Of a stretch of 64,000 nt of DNA, positions 1 through 8,665 are shown piece by piece. The notes under the pieces are model-generated. The model was not told where the DNA came from. It worked only from the letters and a program-made list of their open reading frames with translations, and ran no database searches. The position numbers and the translations under genes were made by a program. The stretch is from assembly GCA_043720395.1 (NCBI GenBank), contig JAYSSR010000087.1:112952-176951 (forward strand), in the 5' to 3' direction. Origin of the DNA: JANOYY01 sp043720395. GTDB lineage: Bacteria > Actinomycetota > Acidimicrobiia > Acidimicrobiales > JANYDT01. Within the stretch, counting starts at the first letter, position 1. The number at the start of each line of letters is the position of its first letter.

Positions 1-98
1 CCAGCGCCACACTCACGTCCGAGCTTGGCAAGTGGCTTCGCGAAACGGGGACGGACCCACGTTTCCCGGCATCAGTTCTCGTCCCAACATTCCCCTGA
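1..98 (+). CDS. C-terminal end of an unidentified protein (partial)
   Basis: The third frame is open from the window edge to a TGA at 96-98. It reads as a normal protein tail, with a segment ELGKWLRETGTDPRFP and a final PTFP. The two other frames give arginine/serine-rich or low-complexity peptides. The next gene starts 38 bases downstream, so this is probably the upstream member of the same operon. Only about 31 residues are visible and I cannot name a family. Confidence 0.4.
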   Translation, partial: SATLTSELGKWLRETGTDPRFPASVLVPTFP

Positions 99-136
99 GC
101 GCCGCAGACGCTCGGGCTCACACCAAAGGATCGCCT

Positions 137-1336
137 ATGTTTGACGCCCCGAACCTCGACTGGCTCATCTCGGTCGACGACCACATCCTGGAACCCCAGA
201 CCCTCTGGACCGATCGGGTGGCAGCAAAAGACCGTGACCGCGCGCCCCATATGGCGACCGTGGACGGCGTGGAGTGCTGGCTCTATGACGGCAAGAAGTT
301 CCCCACCGTCGGGCTCAGCGCCGTCGCCGGGAAATCGAAGGAAGAGTTCAGTCCGGAGCCCGTGCCGTATTCGGAAATGCGGGCTGGCTGTTACGACTCC
401 AAGGCTCGCCTCGCCGACATGGATCAGGCTGGGATACTGGCATCGCTGTGCTTCCCGACGATCACCCGTTTCTGCGGCCAGCTCTTCATGGAGGCAAGTG
501 ACCGCGAGTTCGGTTTCGAGTGCCTTAAGCACTACAACGACTGGATCGTGGAGGAGTGGTGCGCCGCTTCCCCAGGTCGCTATATCCCCTTGATGCTGAT
601 CCCGATGTGGGACCCGACGATGGCAGCTGGCGAGATGGAACGCATGGCTGCAAAAGGCGTCACGGCCTTCGCCTTTTCGGAGAACCCAGCCCCGCTCGGC
701 CTCCCGACTATCAACGACAAGAACCGGTTCTGGGACCCCGTCATGTCGACGGCCAGCGATATCGGCATGGTTGCCTCAATGCACGTCGGGTCGTCGTCGA
801 CAATGCCCAAGATCTCTCCTGACGCGCCGTTCCTCGCCAACCTCGCTTACGGTGCAGTTCGTCCCGCTGGCGCAATGCTCGAGTGGATCTTCAGCGGGAT
901 GTTCCAACGCCACACGAACCTGAAGATTGCCCTTTCCGAGGGTGAGGTCGGTTGGATGCCGTACTTCCTGGAACGAGCCGAGCAGGTGCTCGACAAGCAG
1001 CGCTTCTGGGTGCAGAAGGGTGCCACGTTCGGGGATCACGAGAACTCCACAGGCATCGACCTCGAAACCCTGAACGTCCGTCAGACGTTCAAGGACCACG
1101 TGTTCGGCTGCTTCATCCACGACGACCACGGCGTCGCCAGCATCGATGAACTCGGCGAGGACAACATCATGTGCGAGACGGACTATCCGCACTCCGACTC
1201 AACCTGGCCGGATTGCATCCAGACGGCCCGCACCCAGATCGCGCACCTGTCGCCAGCCGTGCAGTACAAGATCCTCCGAGGCAACGCCGAGAAGCTCTAC
1301 CGGTTCACACCGGCTGAGCCGCCGGTCCTCGTATGA
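137..1336 (+). CDS. Amidohydrolase family 2 (ACMSD-like) metal-dependent hydrolase
   Basis: This 399-residue protein belongs to the amidohydrolase_2 (ACMSD-like TIM-barrel) family, which hydrolyses C-N bonds or decarboxylates using one metal. Likely ligands are D14-D15-H16 near the N terminus, H216, and D349 in CETDYPH. I chose ATG 137 because AAAGGA sits six bases upstream; an in-frame start at 32 would add 35 unconserved-looking residues and overlap the previous gene. Its stop overlaps the P450 start (ATGA), so the two are translationally coupled. Two relatives lie at 56.4-58.9 kb, and a fragment matching its N terminus lies at 29865. Substrate unknown; cytoplasmic. Confidence 0.85.
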   Translation: MFDAPNLDWLISVDDHILEPQTLWTDRVAAKDRDRAPHMATVDGVECWLYDGKKFPTVGLSAVAGKSKEEFSPEPVPYSEMRAGCYDSKARLADMDQAGILASLCFPTITRFCGQLFMEASDREFGFECLKHYNDWIVEEWCAASPGRYIPLMLIPMWDPTMAAGEMERMAAKGVTAFAFSENPAPLGLPTINDKNRFWDPVMSTASDIGMVASMHVGSSSTMPKISPDAPFLANLAYGAVRPAGAMLEWIFSGMFQRHTNLKIALSEGEVGWMPYFLERAEQVLDKQRFWVQKGATFGDHENSTGIDLETLNVRQTFKDHVFGCFIHDDHGVASIDELGEDNIMCETDYPHSDSTWPDCIQTARTQIAHLSPAVQYKILRGNAEKLYRFTPAEPPVLV

Positions 1337-2586
1337 GCGATACAGCTATTCCGGCGTTCGATCGCGGCCGCATCCGCGAGCTCTTCGACCTCCGCAACAA
1401 CGCCGGTCTTCATAGTGGCGGTGACTACACCGCCGACCCGTACCCGGTGTGGGACGAACTGCGCGCCAGTGGTCCGGTGCACGCCGGGACAGTGCACTCG
1501 TTGACGGGCTACGCGGGCGAGGCGATGTTTCAGGGCCTCCCGTTTCCGGACCGCGCCCATTTCTCCGCGTTCTCGTGGGCAGCCTGCGACGCCGCGTTTC
1601 GTAACGACAAGCTGTTCGCCTCGTCGCCCCCCGGAGACGACGCTGTGGACGCCAGCGCGCTGAGCTATCAGACCAGCATCCTCTCCATGGGGGGCATACA
1701 GCACCGCCGGTACCGCGGCCTCGTGCAGCCGTCGTTCGTACCGGCCCAGGCCCAGTGGTGGATCATCAACTGGATCGAGGAAACCGTCGACGCGCTGGTC
1801 GACTCGTTCGTCAATGATGGTCGCGCTGAGCTGAACATCGACTTCTGCGCTTCGATCCCGGTGCTCACCATCACGGGCAGCTTCGGTGTGCCGGTCGAGC
1901 AGGCCCTCGACGTGCGTGCCGCCCTCAGCAATCCTGCGGCGGTCATCGGGCACCTCGCTCCGATCGTCGCGGCGCGTCGTGAGAAGCCGGAGTCCGATCT
2001 CATCAGCGTTCTCTGCCAAGCCGAACTTGTCGACGAGGATGGCACGCATCGCCTCAGCGATATCGAGATCTATACCTTCGCGGTCCTCCTGCTTATGGCC
2101 GGTTCCGGTACGACCTGGAAGCAGTTGGGCATCACGCTCGCAGCGCTACTCCAGCGTCCCGCCGTCTTGGACGCGGTCCGCAATGATCGGACGCTGCTCA
2201 AGGCGGCGATCGAGGAGGGGTTGCGTTGGATGCCGACCGACCCGATGTTCTCGCGGTTCGCCACGGAGGACGTCGACTTCTATGGCGTGCACATCCCGAG
2301 GGGTTCCGTGATGCACATCTGTCTCGGTGCCGCGAACCGCGATCCCGAGCGTTGGGAACGTCCGCATGAGTTCGACATCACCCGGCCACCGAAGCCCTCG
2401 ATGGCGTTCGGGGGTGGTCCCCATATTTGCTTGGGTATGCACGTTGCAAGAGCGGAGATGTCTGTTGGGATCGGAGCGCTCCTCGACCGATTGCCGAACC
2501 TGCGTCTCGACCCCGACGCGCCCGCGCCCAAACCGGTGGGCATGTACGAACGCGGCGTCATGGACATCCCCGTCTTGTTCGGATAG
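1333..2586 (+). CDS. Cytochrome P450 with altered I-helix
   Basis: A 417-residue soluble bacterial P450. The haem loop FGGGPHICLG gives the thiolate ligand C366, and the K-helix ExxR is E295-G-L-R298. The I-helix reads AGSGTT, so the acidic residue that normally precedes the conserved threonine (AGxD/ETT) is Gly259; this residue helps deliver protons for O2 activation. The gene overlaps the amidohydrolase by four bases and is followed within three bases by a CoA-transferase. No ferredoxin or reductase is adjacent, so electrons must come from elsewhere. It probably hydroxylates an intermediate of the compound processed by this operon; substrate unknown. Confidence 0.92.
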   Translation: MSDTAIPAFDRGRIRELFDLRNNAGLHSGGDYTADPYPVWDELRASGPVHAGTVHSLTGYAGEAMFQGLPFPDRAHFSAFSWAACDAAFRNDKLFASSPPGDDAVDASALSYQTSILSMGGIQHRRYRGLVQPSFVPAQAQWWIINWIEETVDALVDSFVNDGRAELNIDFCASIPVLTITGSFGVPVEQALDVRAALSNPAAVIGHLAPIVAARREKPESDLISVLCQAELVDEDGTHRLSDIEIYTFAVLLLMAGSGTTWKQLGITLAALLQRPAVLDAVRNDRTLLKAAIEEGLRWMPTDPMFSRFATEDVDFYGVHIPRGSVMHICLGAANRDPERWERPHEFDITRPPKPSMAFGGGPHICLGMHVARAEMSVGIGALLDRLPNLRLDPDAPAPKPVGMYERGVMDIPVLFG

Positions 2587-2588
2587 CC

Positions 2589-4958
2589 GTGGCCGTGGAC
2601 GACGGCCTTAACAAGCGTGCGAAAGCTGCGGCCTCGACGCCGGGAGCGCTTGCTGGTTGGCGCGTGCTGGAGATCGCCGACGGTGTCGCGGCGTCGTTCT
2701 GCGCGAAGGTTCTCGCCGACCTCGGCGCGGACGTCATAAAGGTTGAGCCGCCTGGAGGGCATCCGGCACGGGCATGGGGTCCCCGACGAATCGATGCAAC
2801 ACCGATCGAGCCGGGCGGCCGGTTCCTCTACCTCAATGCGGGCAAGTCCATCGTGGTCGTGCCCGCGGGGTCGCAGGGTCATGACGCCCTTCAAGACCTT
2901 GTGGGCGAGTGCGACGTCGTGGTCACCGACGACCGCAGCTGGTACGACCGTGACGGACTCGACGAATCGACGAGCGTCGTCGCCGTCACGCCCTTCGGGC
3001 TAACCGGGCCGTACAAGACGTATCGCTCCGATCACCTCATCACATTTCACTCAGCCGGGGAGGGGTCGATCCTGCCGAGCGGACCGGGCTGGAAGCAGTT
3101 TCCGGACCGTCCACCGATCCAGGCCGGTGCCGACATCGCAGAGTTCGACGCTGGCTGGAACGCCGCCGTAGCAACGCTCGGCGCGATGTACGACCGGCTT
3201 CGTACCGGTCGTGGACAACGAGTCGACGTATCGATGCAGGAGTCGGAGCTGACGCTGAATCGCACACGTCTCAGCCGTTTCAACAACGACGGTGTCAAGT
3301 TGGGTCGCGACGCTGGTCGGTATGGGGGCATGGGGATGCTCCGTTGTCGCGACGGCTGGGTGCAGGTCGTCGGAATGATGCCGTCGCAATGGGACGCGTT
3401 GGCGGCGTCACCTGACGCTGGCGAACTCGCCGACTCACGGATCGCGACTGCGGCTGCCCGAGCCGAGTACCCCGCCCTCTCGGCGGCGGCGATTCCGGCC
3501 TGGTGCGAGACCCGCGACAGAGCCGACATCGTGCGCATCCTGTCGGCCCTCGGAGCACCTGCCGGTGCGTACGCGAACACCGACGACCTACGCACATCCG
3601 AGCAGTTGGCACACCGCGAGTTCTTCCGCGAGATCGAAGATGGCAGGGGAGGGCTGATACAGGTACCTGGATCCCCCTACCGCTTGTCGGCGACGCCGGC
3701 GGAGGTCAGACCGGCGTCGGGCTTGGACACTGGGTTCGCCAGCGATCGAGCGGTGAAGGCAACGCTTCCGCGTGGACGTGCCCTCGAAGGCGTTCGTGTT
3801 CTCGACTTCACGTGGGCTGCCGCCGGTCCGTATGGCACCTGTCTGCTTGGGTTCCTCGGTGCCGACGTGATCAAGGTCGAATCGACCCGGCGTCCCGATC
3901 CGGCGCGACGAGGTTTCATGGCCGACTACGGCGGCACGAATCTGTCGCCCAATTTCAACGAGCTGAATCTCAACAAACGTTCGTTCCAGGTCGACCTCAC
4001 CCAGCCCGAAGGCCTGGCATTGGCGCTCCGGCTCGTGGATTGGGCCGACGTGGTGGTCGACAACTTCCGACCCGGTGTGATGACGCGGTTCGGTCTCGAC
4101 GCCGAGAGCCTGCTGGGCCGGCGTCCATCGCTCGTGGTGGCGTCCTCGTCGGCGAACGGCTCGACCGGGCCCGAGGCGATGGCAGCTGGGCTTGCCAGCA
4201 TCTTCGGGGCGACCGGCGGATTGTCGGAGCAGACCGGCTACGAAGACGGCCCGCCCGTAGAGATCGGTGAATCAACGGACTACCGGAGCGGCAACGCACT
4301 TGCCGTCGGCATCCTTGCTGCCCTGCTGCATCGAGCACGGACCGGTGAGGGCCAACACGTCGACGTGTCATCTCGGGAGGTCGTCGTGGCGAGCACCCCC
4401 GATGCGCTGCTGGCCGACCAGATGGGGGTGTCGTGGGCACGACGGGTCGGCAACGGCCACCGGGAACATGCACCGCACGGTGTGTACCGGTGCCTCGGCG
4501 AGGATGAGTGGGTCGCGGTAGCAGTGGTCGACGACCCCTCATGGCGCGGTCTGTGCGCGGTCTTAGGGCGCGCCGAGTGGATCGCTCGCTTTCCGACCGC
4601 GCTCGCTCGGCGAGCTGTGAGCGCGGAGATCGACGCCGCCATCACCGCTTGGACCTCGCAGCGGTCGTCGCGAGTTGCATTCGAGACGCTTCAAGCGGTC
4701 GGTGTACCGGCGATGGCCGTGCTGACGAACGAGATGCTGGCCTCCGATCCGCATGTCGCCGCGCGTGCGGTGTTCAACGACGTTGACCATCCGGAAATTG
4801 GCCGCACCCGCGTCATGCGCGCACCGTGGCGGTTCTCGGACCTCGACGTAGCGATGTGCCCCGGTCCGCTGATGGGTCAGCACAACGACGAGGCGCTTGA
4901 GCAGATCCTGGGCCTTTCAGCGGAACAACGCGACGCGCTCAAGGACGTACTCCGATGA
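2589..4958 (+). CDS. Two-domain class III (CaiB/BaiF) CoA-transferase
   Basis: About 789 residues containing two complete CaiB/BaiF domains. The first opens with ALAGWRVLEIADGV and LADLGADVIKVEPPGG. The second opens near residue 396 with ALEGVRVLDFTWA and LGFLGADVIKVE. Each domain has an RTGxGQxVDVS segment. Single-domain members are about 400 residues, so this is a tandem fusion of a kind seen in actinobacteria. The longer open frame begins inside the P450 gene; GTG 2589 (or 2595) just after the P450 stop is the sensible start. The family moves CoA between carboxylic acids without ATP. The stop overlaps the next ATG (ATGA). Confidence 0.88.
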   Translation: MAVDDGLNKRAKAAASTPGALAGWRVLEIADGVAASFCAKVLADLGADVIKVEPPGGHPARAWGPRRIDATPIEPGGRFLYLNAGKSIVVVPAGSQGHDALQDLVGECDVVVTDDRSWYDRDGLDESTSVVAVTPFGLTGPYKTYRSDHLITFHSAGEGSILPSGPGWKQFPDRPPIQAGADIAEFDAGWNAAVATLGAMYDRLRTGRGQRVDVSMQESELTLNRTRLSRFNNDGVKLGRDAGRYGGMGMLRCRDGWVQVVGMMPSQWDALAASPDAGELADSRIATAAARAEYPALSAAAIPAWCETRDRADIVRILSALGAPAGAYANTDDLRTSEQLAHREFFREIEDGRGGLIQVPGSPYRLSATPAEVRPASGLDTGFASDRAVKATLPRGRALEGVRVLDFTWAAAGPYGTCLLGFLGADVIKVESTRRPDPARRGFMADYGGTNLSPNFNELNLNKRSFQVDLTQPEGLALALRLVDWADVVVDNFRPGVMTRFGLDAESLLGRRPSLVVASSSANGSTGPEAMAAGLASIFGATGGLSEQTGYEDGPPVEIGESTDYRSGNALAVGILAALLHRARTGEGQHVDVSSREVVVASTPDALLADQMGVSWARRVGNGHREHAPHGVYRCLGEDEWVAVAVVDDPSWRGLCAVLGRAEWIARFPTALARRAVSAEIDAAITAWTSQRSSRVAFETLQAVGVPAMAVLTNEMLASDPHVAARAVFNDVDHPEIGRTRVMRAPWRFSDLDVAMCPGPLMGQHNDEALEQILGLSAEQRDALKDVLR

Positions 4959-5914
4959 CTGATTCTTCTCTTGAAATCCGAGTCGGTATGGTCGCCACAG
5001 GCGATGCCCGTGAGGTCGCGAAGCTTGAGGCGCGACCGATCGATTCCCTCTGGGTCGGCGGCCATATCGCGTCCCGTAACCCGAGCCCCGAGGCCATGAT
5101 CGGTCTCACGCGGCTGGCCACCGTCACGGAGCGCGTCACCGTCGGAACGTCCATTCTTCTGCTCCCGCTGTATCCGCCTGCGCTCATCGCGAAGCAAGTT
5201 GCAGACCTCGACCGTGCCACGGGTGGACGGATCGTGCTGGGCGTCGGCGTCGGGGGTGAGTACCCGCAGGAGTTCCGTGCCATGCAGGTCCCGGTTGAGG
5301 AGCGCGGCCGCCGGATGGACGAGAGCATCCCACTGCTGCGTCGGCTCTGGACCGCGACGGAGATCAGCCACGACGGCCGCTACTACCCGATGCAAGACGT
5401 CAAGATCCACCCCTCGCCTGTCCAGTCCGGTGGTCCGCCGATCGTGGTCGCCGGTCGGAAAAAACCGGCAATGCACCGGGCCGCGCGACTCGGTGACGGC
5501 TGGTTCCCCTACATGTACTCACCCGGACGCTACGCGAAGTCGGTCGCGACCATCACGCAGGCGGCACACGAGGCGGGGCGAGACCTGGCAGGTTTCCATT
5601 GGTGCGTGTGGGTGTTTCTGAACATCAACCCCGACGGTGACGTTGCCCGCGAAGAGGCCGCCCTGACGATGGGTGGCAACTACAACCAAGACTTCCTGGA
5701 GATGATCGACAGCGTCGCCGCGGCCGGGACGGCGGGTGAGGTGCTGGCGAAGCTCCAGGCGTTCTACGACGCCGGTGCCCGACACTTCGTATTCCTGCCG
5801 GCCACGGGCGGCTCCGACCCGGCACCGGTGCTCGACCGGCTCTTCGGCGACGTCCTTCCAGGGCTTCGCGAGCGAGCTCTCGAAACCAAGCGGACCAAGC
5901 AAGCCGACCAGTAG
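4955..5914 (+). CDS. LLM-class F420/flavin-dependent oxidoreductase
   Basis: A 319-residue luciferase-like monooxygenase-fold protein (TIM barrel). Segments typical of the F420-dependent branch include TVGTSILLLPLYPP, GRIVLGVGVGGEYPQEF and PPIVVAGRKKPAM. Members use F420 or FMN for hydride transfer or monooxygenation. It is translationally coupled to the CoA-transferase through ATGA and is followed after 33 bases by a binding-protein gene, so it forms the end of the enzymatic part of this operon. Cofactor choice (F420 or FMN) is not provable from sequence; F420 is favoured by the five LLM genes and one DDN-like gene in the window. Confidence 0.88.
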   Translation: MTDSSLEIRVGMVATGDAREVAKLEARPIDSLWVGGHIASRNPSPEAMIGLTRLATVTERVTVGTSILLLPLYPPALIAKQVADLDRATGGRIVLGVGVGGEYPQEFRAMQVPVEERGRRMDESIPLLRRLWTATEISHDGRYYPMQDVKIHPSPVQSGGPPIVVAGRKKPAMHRAARLGDGWFPYMYSPGRYAKSVATITQAAHEAGRDLAGFHWCVWVFLNINPDGDVAREEAALTMGGNYNQDFLEMIDSVAAAGTAGEVLAKLQAFYDAGARHFVFLPATGGSDPAPVLDRLFGDVLPGLRERALETKRTKQADQ

Positions 5915-5947
5915 TTCAGACCAACCACACAACAAGCGAGGAAAACC

Positions 5948-7618
5948 ATGCCACAGAAGCGATTCATTGCACTCAGCGTGGCCCTGTCGATCGGAGCTGC
6001 CGCTCTGGCGACTACGGCCGACGCTGCGACCAAGACAACCAAGTCGACGAAGTCCAAGACGACCAAGGCAGCACCGACGACGGTCAAGCCTGCGACGACC
6101 GTGGCCGCCACGGCAACGCCAACCACCGCAGCTCAGCCGGCTGCGGCAGCTCGTGGCGGCAAGCCGGTCGATCCGAATGGAGTCCTCCGGATCGCCACGC
6201 AGTTCAACGTCGGGCCCGGCTACAACATCGACCCGGCCAAGGGCACGATCGTCACCTATGACGGGATCGCTTACCTCAACGTGGGAATGCCGTTGCTCAG
6301 CCGCGACGGAGTGCTTGAGCCGTATCTTGCCGAAGGCTACAAGATTCTCAGTTCGCGCACGCTCGTGTTGACGCTGCGAAAGGGCGTGACTTTCCACGAC
6401 GGCAAGCCCTACGACGCGCAGACCCTGCGCGATGCGTACCTCGCTCGGCGTGACCTCGGTCCTTCGAATGTGTTCAGCACGATCTTTCAGCAGATCGACA
6501 CGATCTCGGTCGACAGCCCAACCCAGCTGACATTCAAGCTCAGCACCTCCTCCGCCGGCCTCCTGGCGATCGTGTTGGGTACAGCGAACGGTTCGGTGGC
6601 GTCGCCGGGCTCGAATCCGAACCTCCCGGCCGGTGCGGGCCCGTACAAGAACGTCGAGTACCGCGACAAGCAGTTCCTGAAGCTCGAGCGATGGGACGGG
6701 TTCTACCGAGCGAAGGACTTCCCGATCAAGACGGTGGAGTACACGCACATCGCCGACCCGGCAGCGAAACAGTCGGCGCTGCGGGCCGGTCAGGTCGACC
6801 TGATCTCGAACGCACCTTCCGACGCTGACGCACTCGTGGGCACGGGACCGTTCGCCAAGGTCGTCACGAACAACGAGGGGACGTATCAGTTCTCGTTCTG
6901 TGGCACGTCTGCCCCGTCGTTTGACACGAAGTTCCGTAAGGCCGTCATGCTGGCGATTGACAAAAACCAGATCAACCAGGTCGTGCTCGGCGGAAATGCC
7001 GTTCCGCTCGAAGGGTTCTTCCCGCCGAGTTCGAAGTTTGCCGTCAAGGGTCTTTTGAAACCGCAAGGAGATCAGGAAGCGGCTCGCGCTCTGCTCAAGG
7101 AGATCAACTGGGACTCGTCGAAAGTGATGAACCTCGGCGTCTTCAACGTGCCGACCCACCAGAGAATCGTCGAGGTCATTCAGGGTCAGCTCGAAAAGGT
7201 CGGCATCAAGGTGCAGGTGCGTCCGATTCCGGTACGTGCCGCCGACACAATCAACGACAAGAACGGCGGCGGTGGCATCGTGCTCGCCCAGGTCAGCCCC
7301 GGCATCCAGAAGATGTCGACCACCTTCATTGACAGGGAGACCTCGTACAACCCATGCAGCTTCACCGACGCTGCCATGGCGGTCCAGATCCAGCGCCTCA
7401 CCGATGGTGACGCGACGGAGAAGGAACAGATCGAGGTCTGGACTTCACTTCAGAAGCGTGTCATCGAAGATGCGCTCGCCATTCCGCTACTCACCCAGCC
7501 CGCCGTCTACGTATACAACAAGGACAGGGTGCAGGGGATTCAAGCGGGCACAGTCGGCCTCACCGGTGCGACGGCACCGTCGTTATTGCTCGACGGCGTC
7601 TCGATGATCGCGAAGTAG
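5948..7618 (+). CDS. ABC importer substrate-binding protein, family 5 (oligopeptide/dipeptide type)
   Basis: A 556-residue secreted solute-binding protein of the SBP_bac_5 family. Residues 1-26 form a signal peptide ending in ADA. A threonine/lysine/alanine/proline-rich linker follows (about 27-70), then the binding domain starting GVLRIATQF. No lipobox cysteine is present at the cleavage site, so it may be retained on the surface by another route or through the linker. GAGGAAAA lies just before ATG 5948. It feeds the Dpp-type permeases and ATPases downstream. Family members bind peptides, nickel, opines or sugars; with hydrolases on both sides, an amide-bearing ligand is a reasonable guess. 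Confidence 0.9.
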   Translation: MPQKRFIALSVALSIGAAALATTADAATKTTKSTKSKTTKAAPTTVKPATTVAATATPTTAAQPAAAARGGKPVDPNGVLRIATQFNVGPGYNIDPAKGTIVTYDGIAYLNVGMPLLSRDGVLEPYLAEGYKILSSRTLVLTLRKGVTFHDGKPYDAQTLRDAYLARRDLGPSNVFSTIFQQIDTISVDSPTQLTFKLSTSSAGLLAIVLGTANGSVASPGSNPNLPAGAGPYKNVEYRDKQFLKLERWDGFYRAKDFPIKTVEYTHIADPAAKQSALRAGQVDLISNAPSDADALVGTGPFAKVVTNNEGTYQFSFCGTSAPSFDTKFRKAVMLAIDKNQINQVVLGGNAVPLEGFFPPSSKFAVKGLLKPQGDQEAARALLKEINWDSSKVMNLGVFNVPTHQRIVEVIQGQLEKVGIKVQVRPIPVRAADTINDKNGGGGIVLAQVSPGIQKMSTTFIDRETSYNPCSFTDAAMAVQIQRLTDGDATEKEQIEVWTSLQKRVIEDALAIPLLTQPAVYVYNKDRVQGIQAGTVGLTGATAPSLLLDGVSMIAK

Positions 7619-7644
7619 CGCCGATCACGTTGTGACTTCGTAAC

Positions 7645-7673
7645 GGGCCGGGGCCTTCTGGATGCTCCGGCCC
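7645..7673 (+). terminator. GC-rich hairpin between binding-protein and permease genes
   Basis: Ten-base arms (gggccggggc at 7645-7654 and gctccggccc at 7664-7673) pair with one G-T wobble around a nine-base loop, followed by only three T residues. The hairpin begins 26 bases after the binding-protein stop. It could be a partial terminator or a 3' stabiliser that makes the binding protein more abundant than the membrane parts. Confidence 0.6.
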
Positions 7674-7711
7674 TTTGCGTGATGGATTGCCAAAAACGAA
7701 AGGATGTGCGC

Positions 7712-8665
7712 GTGAGACTGCTTCGTATCGTGGGCCTGCGGCTGCTGATTGCGGTGCCGGTGCTGTTGATCGTGTCAATCGGCGCGTTCGGACTGGTCCT
7801 TTTGATCCCCGGCGACGCGGCGCGTCAGCTCGCGGGCGGTGACTTCGCGACTCCCGAAGCGATTGCACTCGTCCGCGAGCGGCTCGGCTTCAACGACCCG
7901 TTCCTCACCCGGTATTGGCGATGGTTGACGGACGCGGTACACCTCGATTTTGGTCGTTCGATGCAGACCGGCAGACCGGTGCTCGACGACCTGCTCCAAC
8001 GAATGCCCGCGACTCTGAGCGTGGCCCTGTTCGCCGTTGTCGTGGCCTTGATCATCGGGTTCATCGCCGGTGTCGTCTCCGGTGCGCGACCCGGCTCGGT
8101 CGGCGACAAATTCAGTGTTGCCCTTGCCACCATTGGCGTGTCGCTGCCCTCCTACATCATCGGCATCATCCTGGTGCAGCTCCTGGCGCTCAATTGGCAC
8201 CTGTTTCCGGCGACGTTGTACGTGAACTTCGGAGATTCCAAGGTGGGCTGGTTGAAGTCGATCACGCTGCCGGGAATTGCTCTCGGTCTGTTGGCCGCAG
8301 GCGCTTTCAGTCGACAGCTGCGGTCGGGCCTGGTGGACGCCGTGAAGTCCGACTACGTGCGGACGTCCTGGGCGATTGGGTCGCCGCGCCGGAAGGCGAT
8401 CGCAAAACACGCGCTGCGGAACTCGTCGATCCCGGCGGTCACGGTTTTTGGTTCGCAGCTCACCTTCCTGTTTGGTGGCACCGTGGTCATCGAGAGCATT
8501 TTCACCATTCCCGGAATTGGAACCTACATGTTTGAGTCTTCAACGAAGACAGATCTCCCTGCCATGCAGGGCACAATCATGTGGTTCGCGTTGGTGCAAC
8601 TCGTCGTCTACCTGCTGATCGACATCATCTTGGTGACCATCAACCCGAGGGTGGCAGTGCGATGA
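7712..8665 (+). CDS. Dpp/Opp-type ABC transporter permease (DppB-like)
   Basis: A 317-residue integral membrane protein with about six hydrophobic helices, beginning RLLRIVGLRLLIAVPVLLIV. It carries the BPD_transp_1 EAA-type loop (YVRTSWAIGSPRRKAIAKHALRNS). I chose GTG 7712 because AAAGGA lies seven bases upstream; earlier in-frame starts at 7679 and 7682 lack a ribosome site and abut the hairpin. It pairs with the second permease, which is fused to an ATPase in the next gene, reached through an ATGA overlap. It forms half of the membrane channel. Confidence 0.9.
   Translation: MRLLRIVGLRLLIAVPVLLIVSIGAFGLVLLIPGDAARQLAGGDFATPEAIALVRERLGFNDPFLTRYWRWLTDAVHLDFGRSMQTGRPVLDDLLQRMPATLSVALFAVVVALIIGFIAGVVSGARPGSVGDKFSVALATIGVSLPSYIIGIILVQLLALNWHLFPATLYVNFGDSKVGWLKSITLPGIALGLLAAGAFSRQLRSGLVDAVKSDYVRTSWAIGSPRRKAIAKHALRNSSIPAVTVFGSQLTFLFGGTVVIESIFTIPGIGTYMFESSTKTDLPAMQGTIMWFALVQLVVYLLIDIILVTINPRVAVR

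Noticed and set aside
32..136. An upstream extension of the first amidohydrolase
   Set aside because: The added 35 residues are rich in P, S and R, overlap the apparent tail of the previous gene, and a good ribosome site precedes ATG 137.
5519..7159. A 546-codon open frame on the minus strand
   Set aside because: It is antisense to the LLM and binding-protein genes, rich in arginine and valine with no recognisable domain, and has no ribosome site; typical shadow of GC-rich coding DNA.
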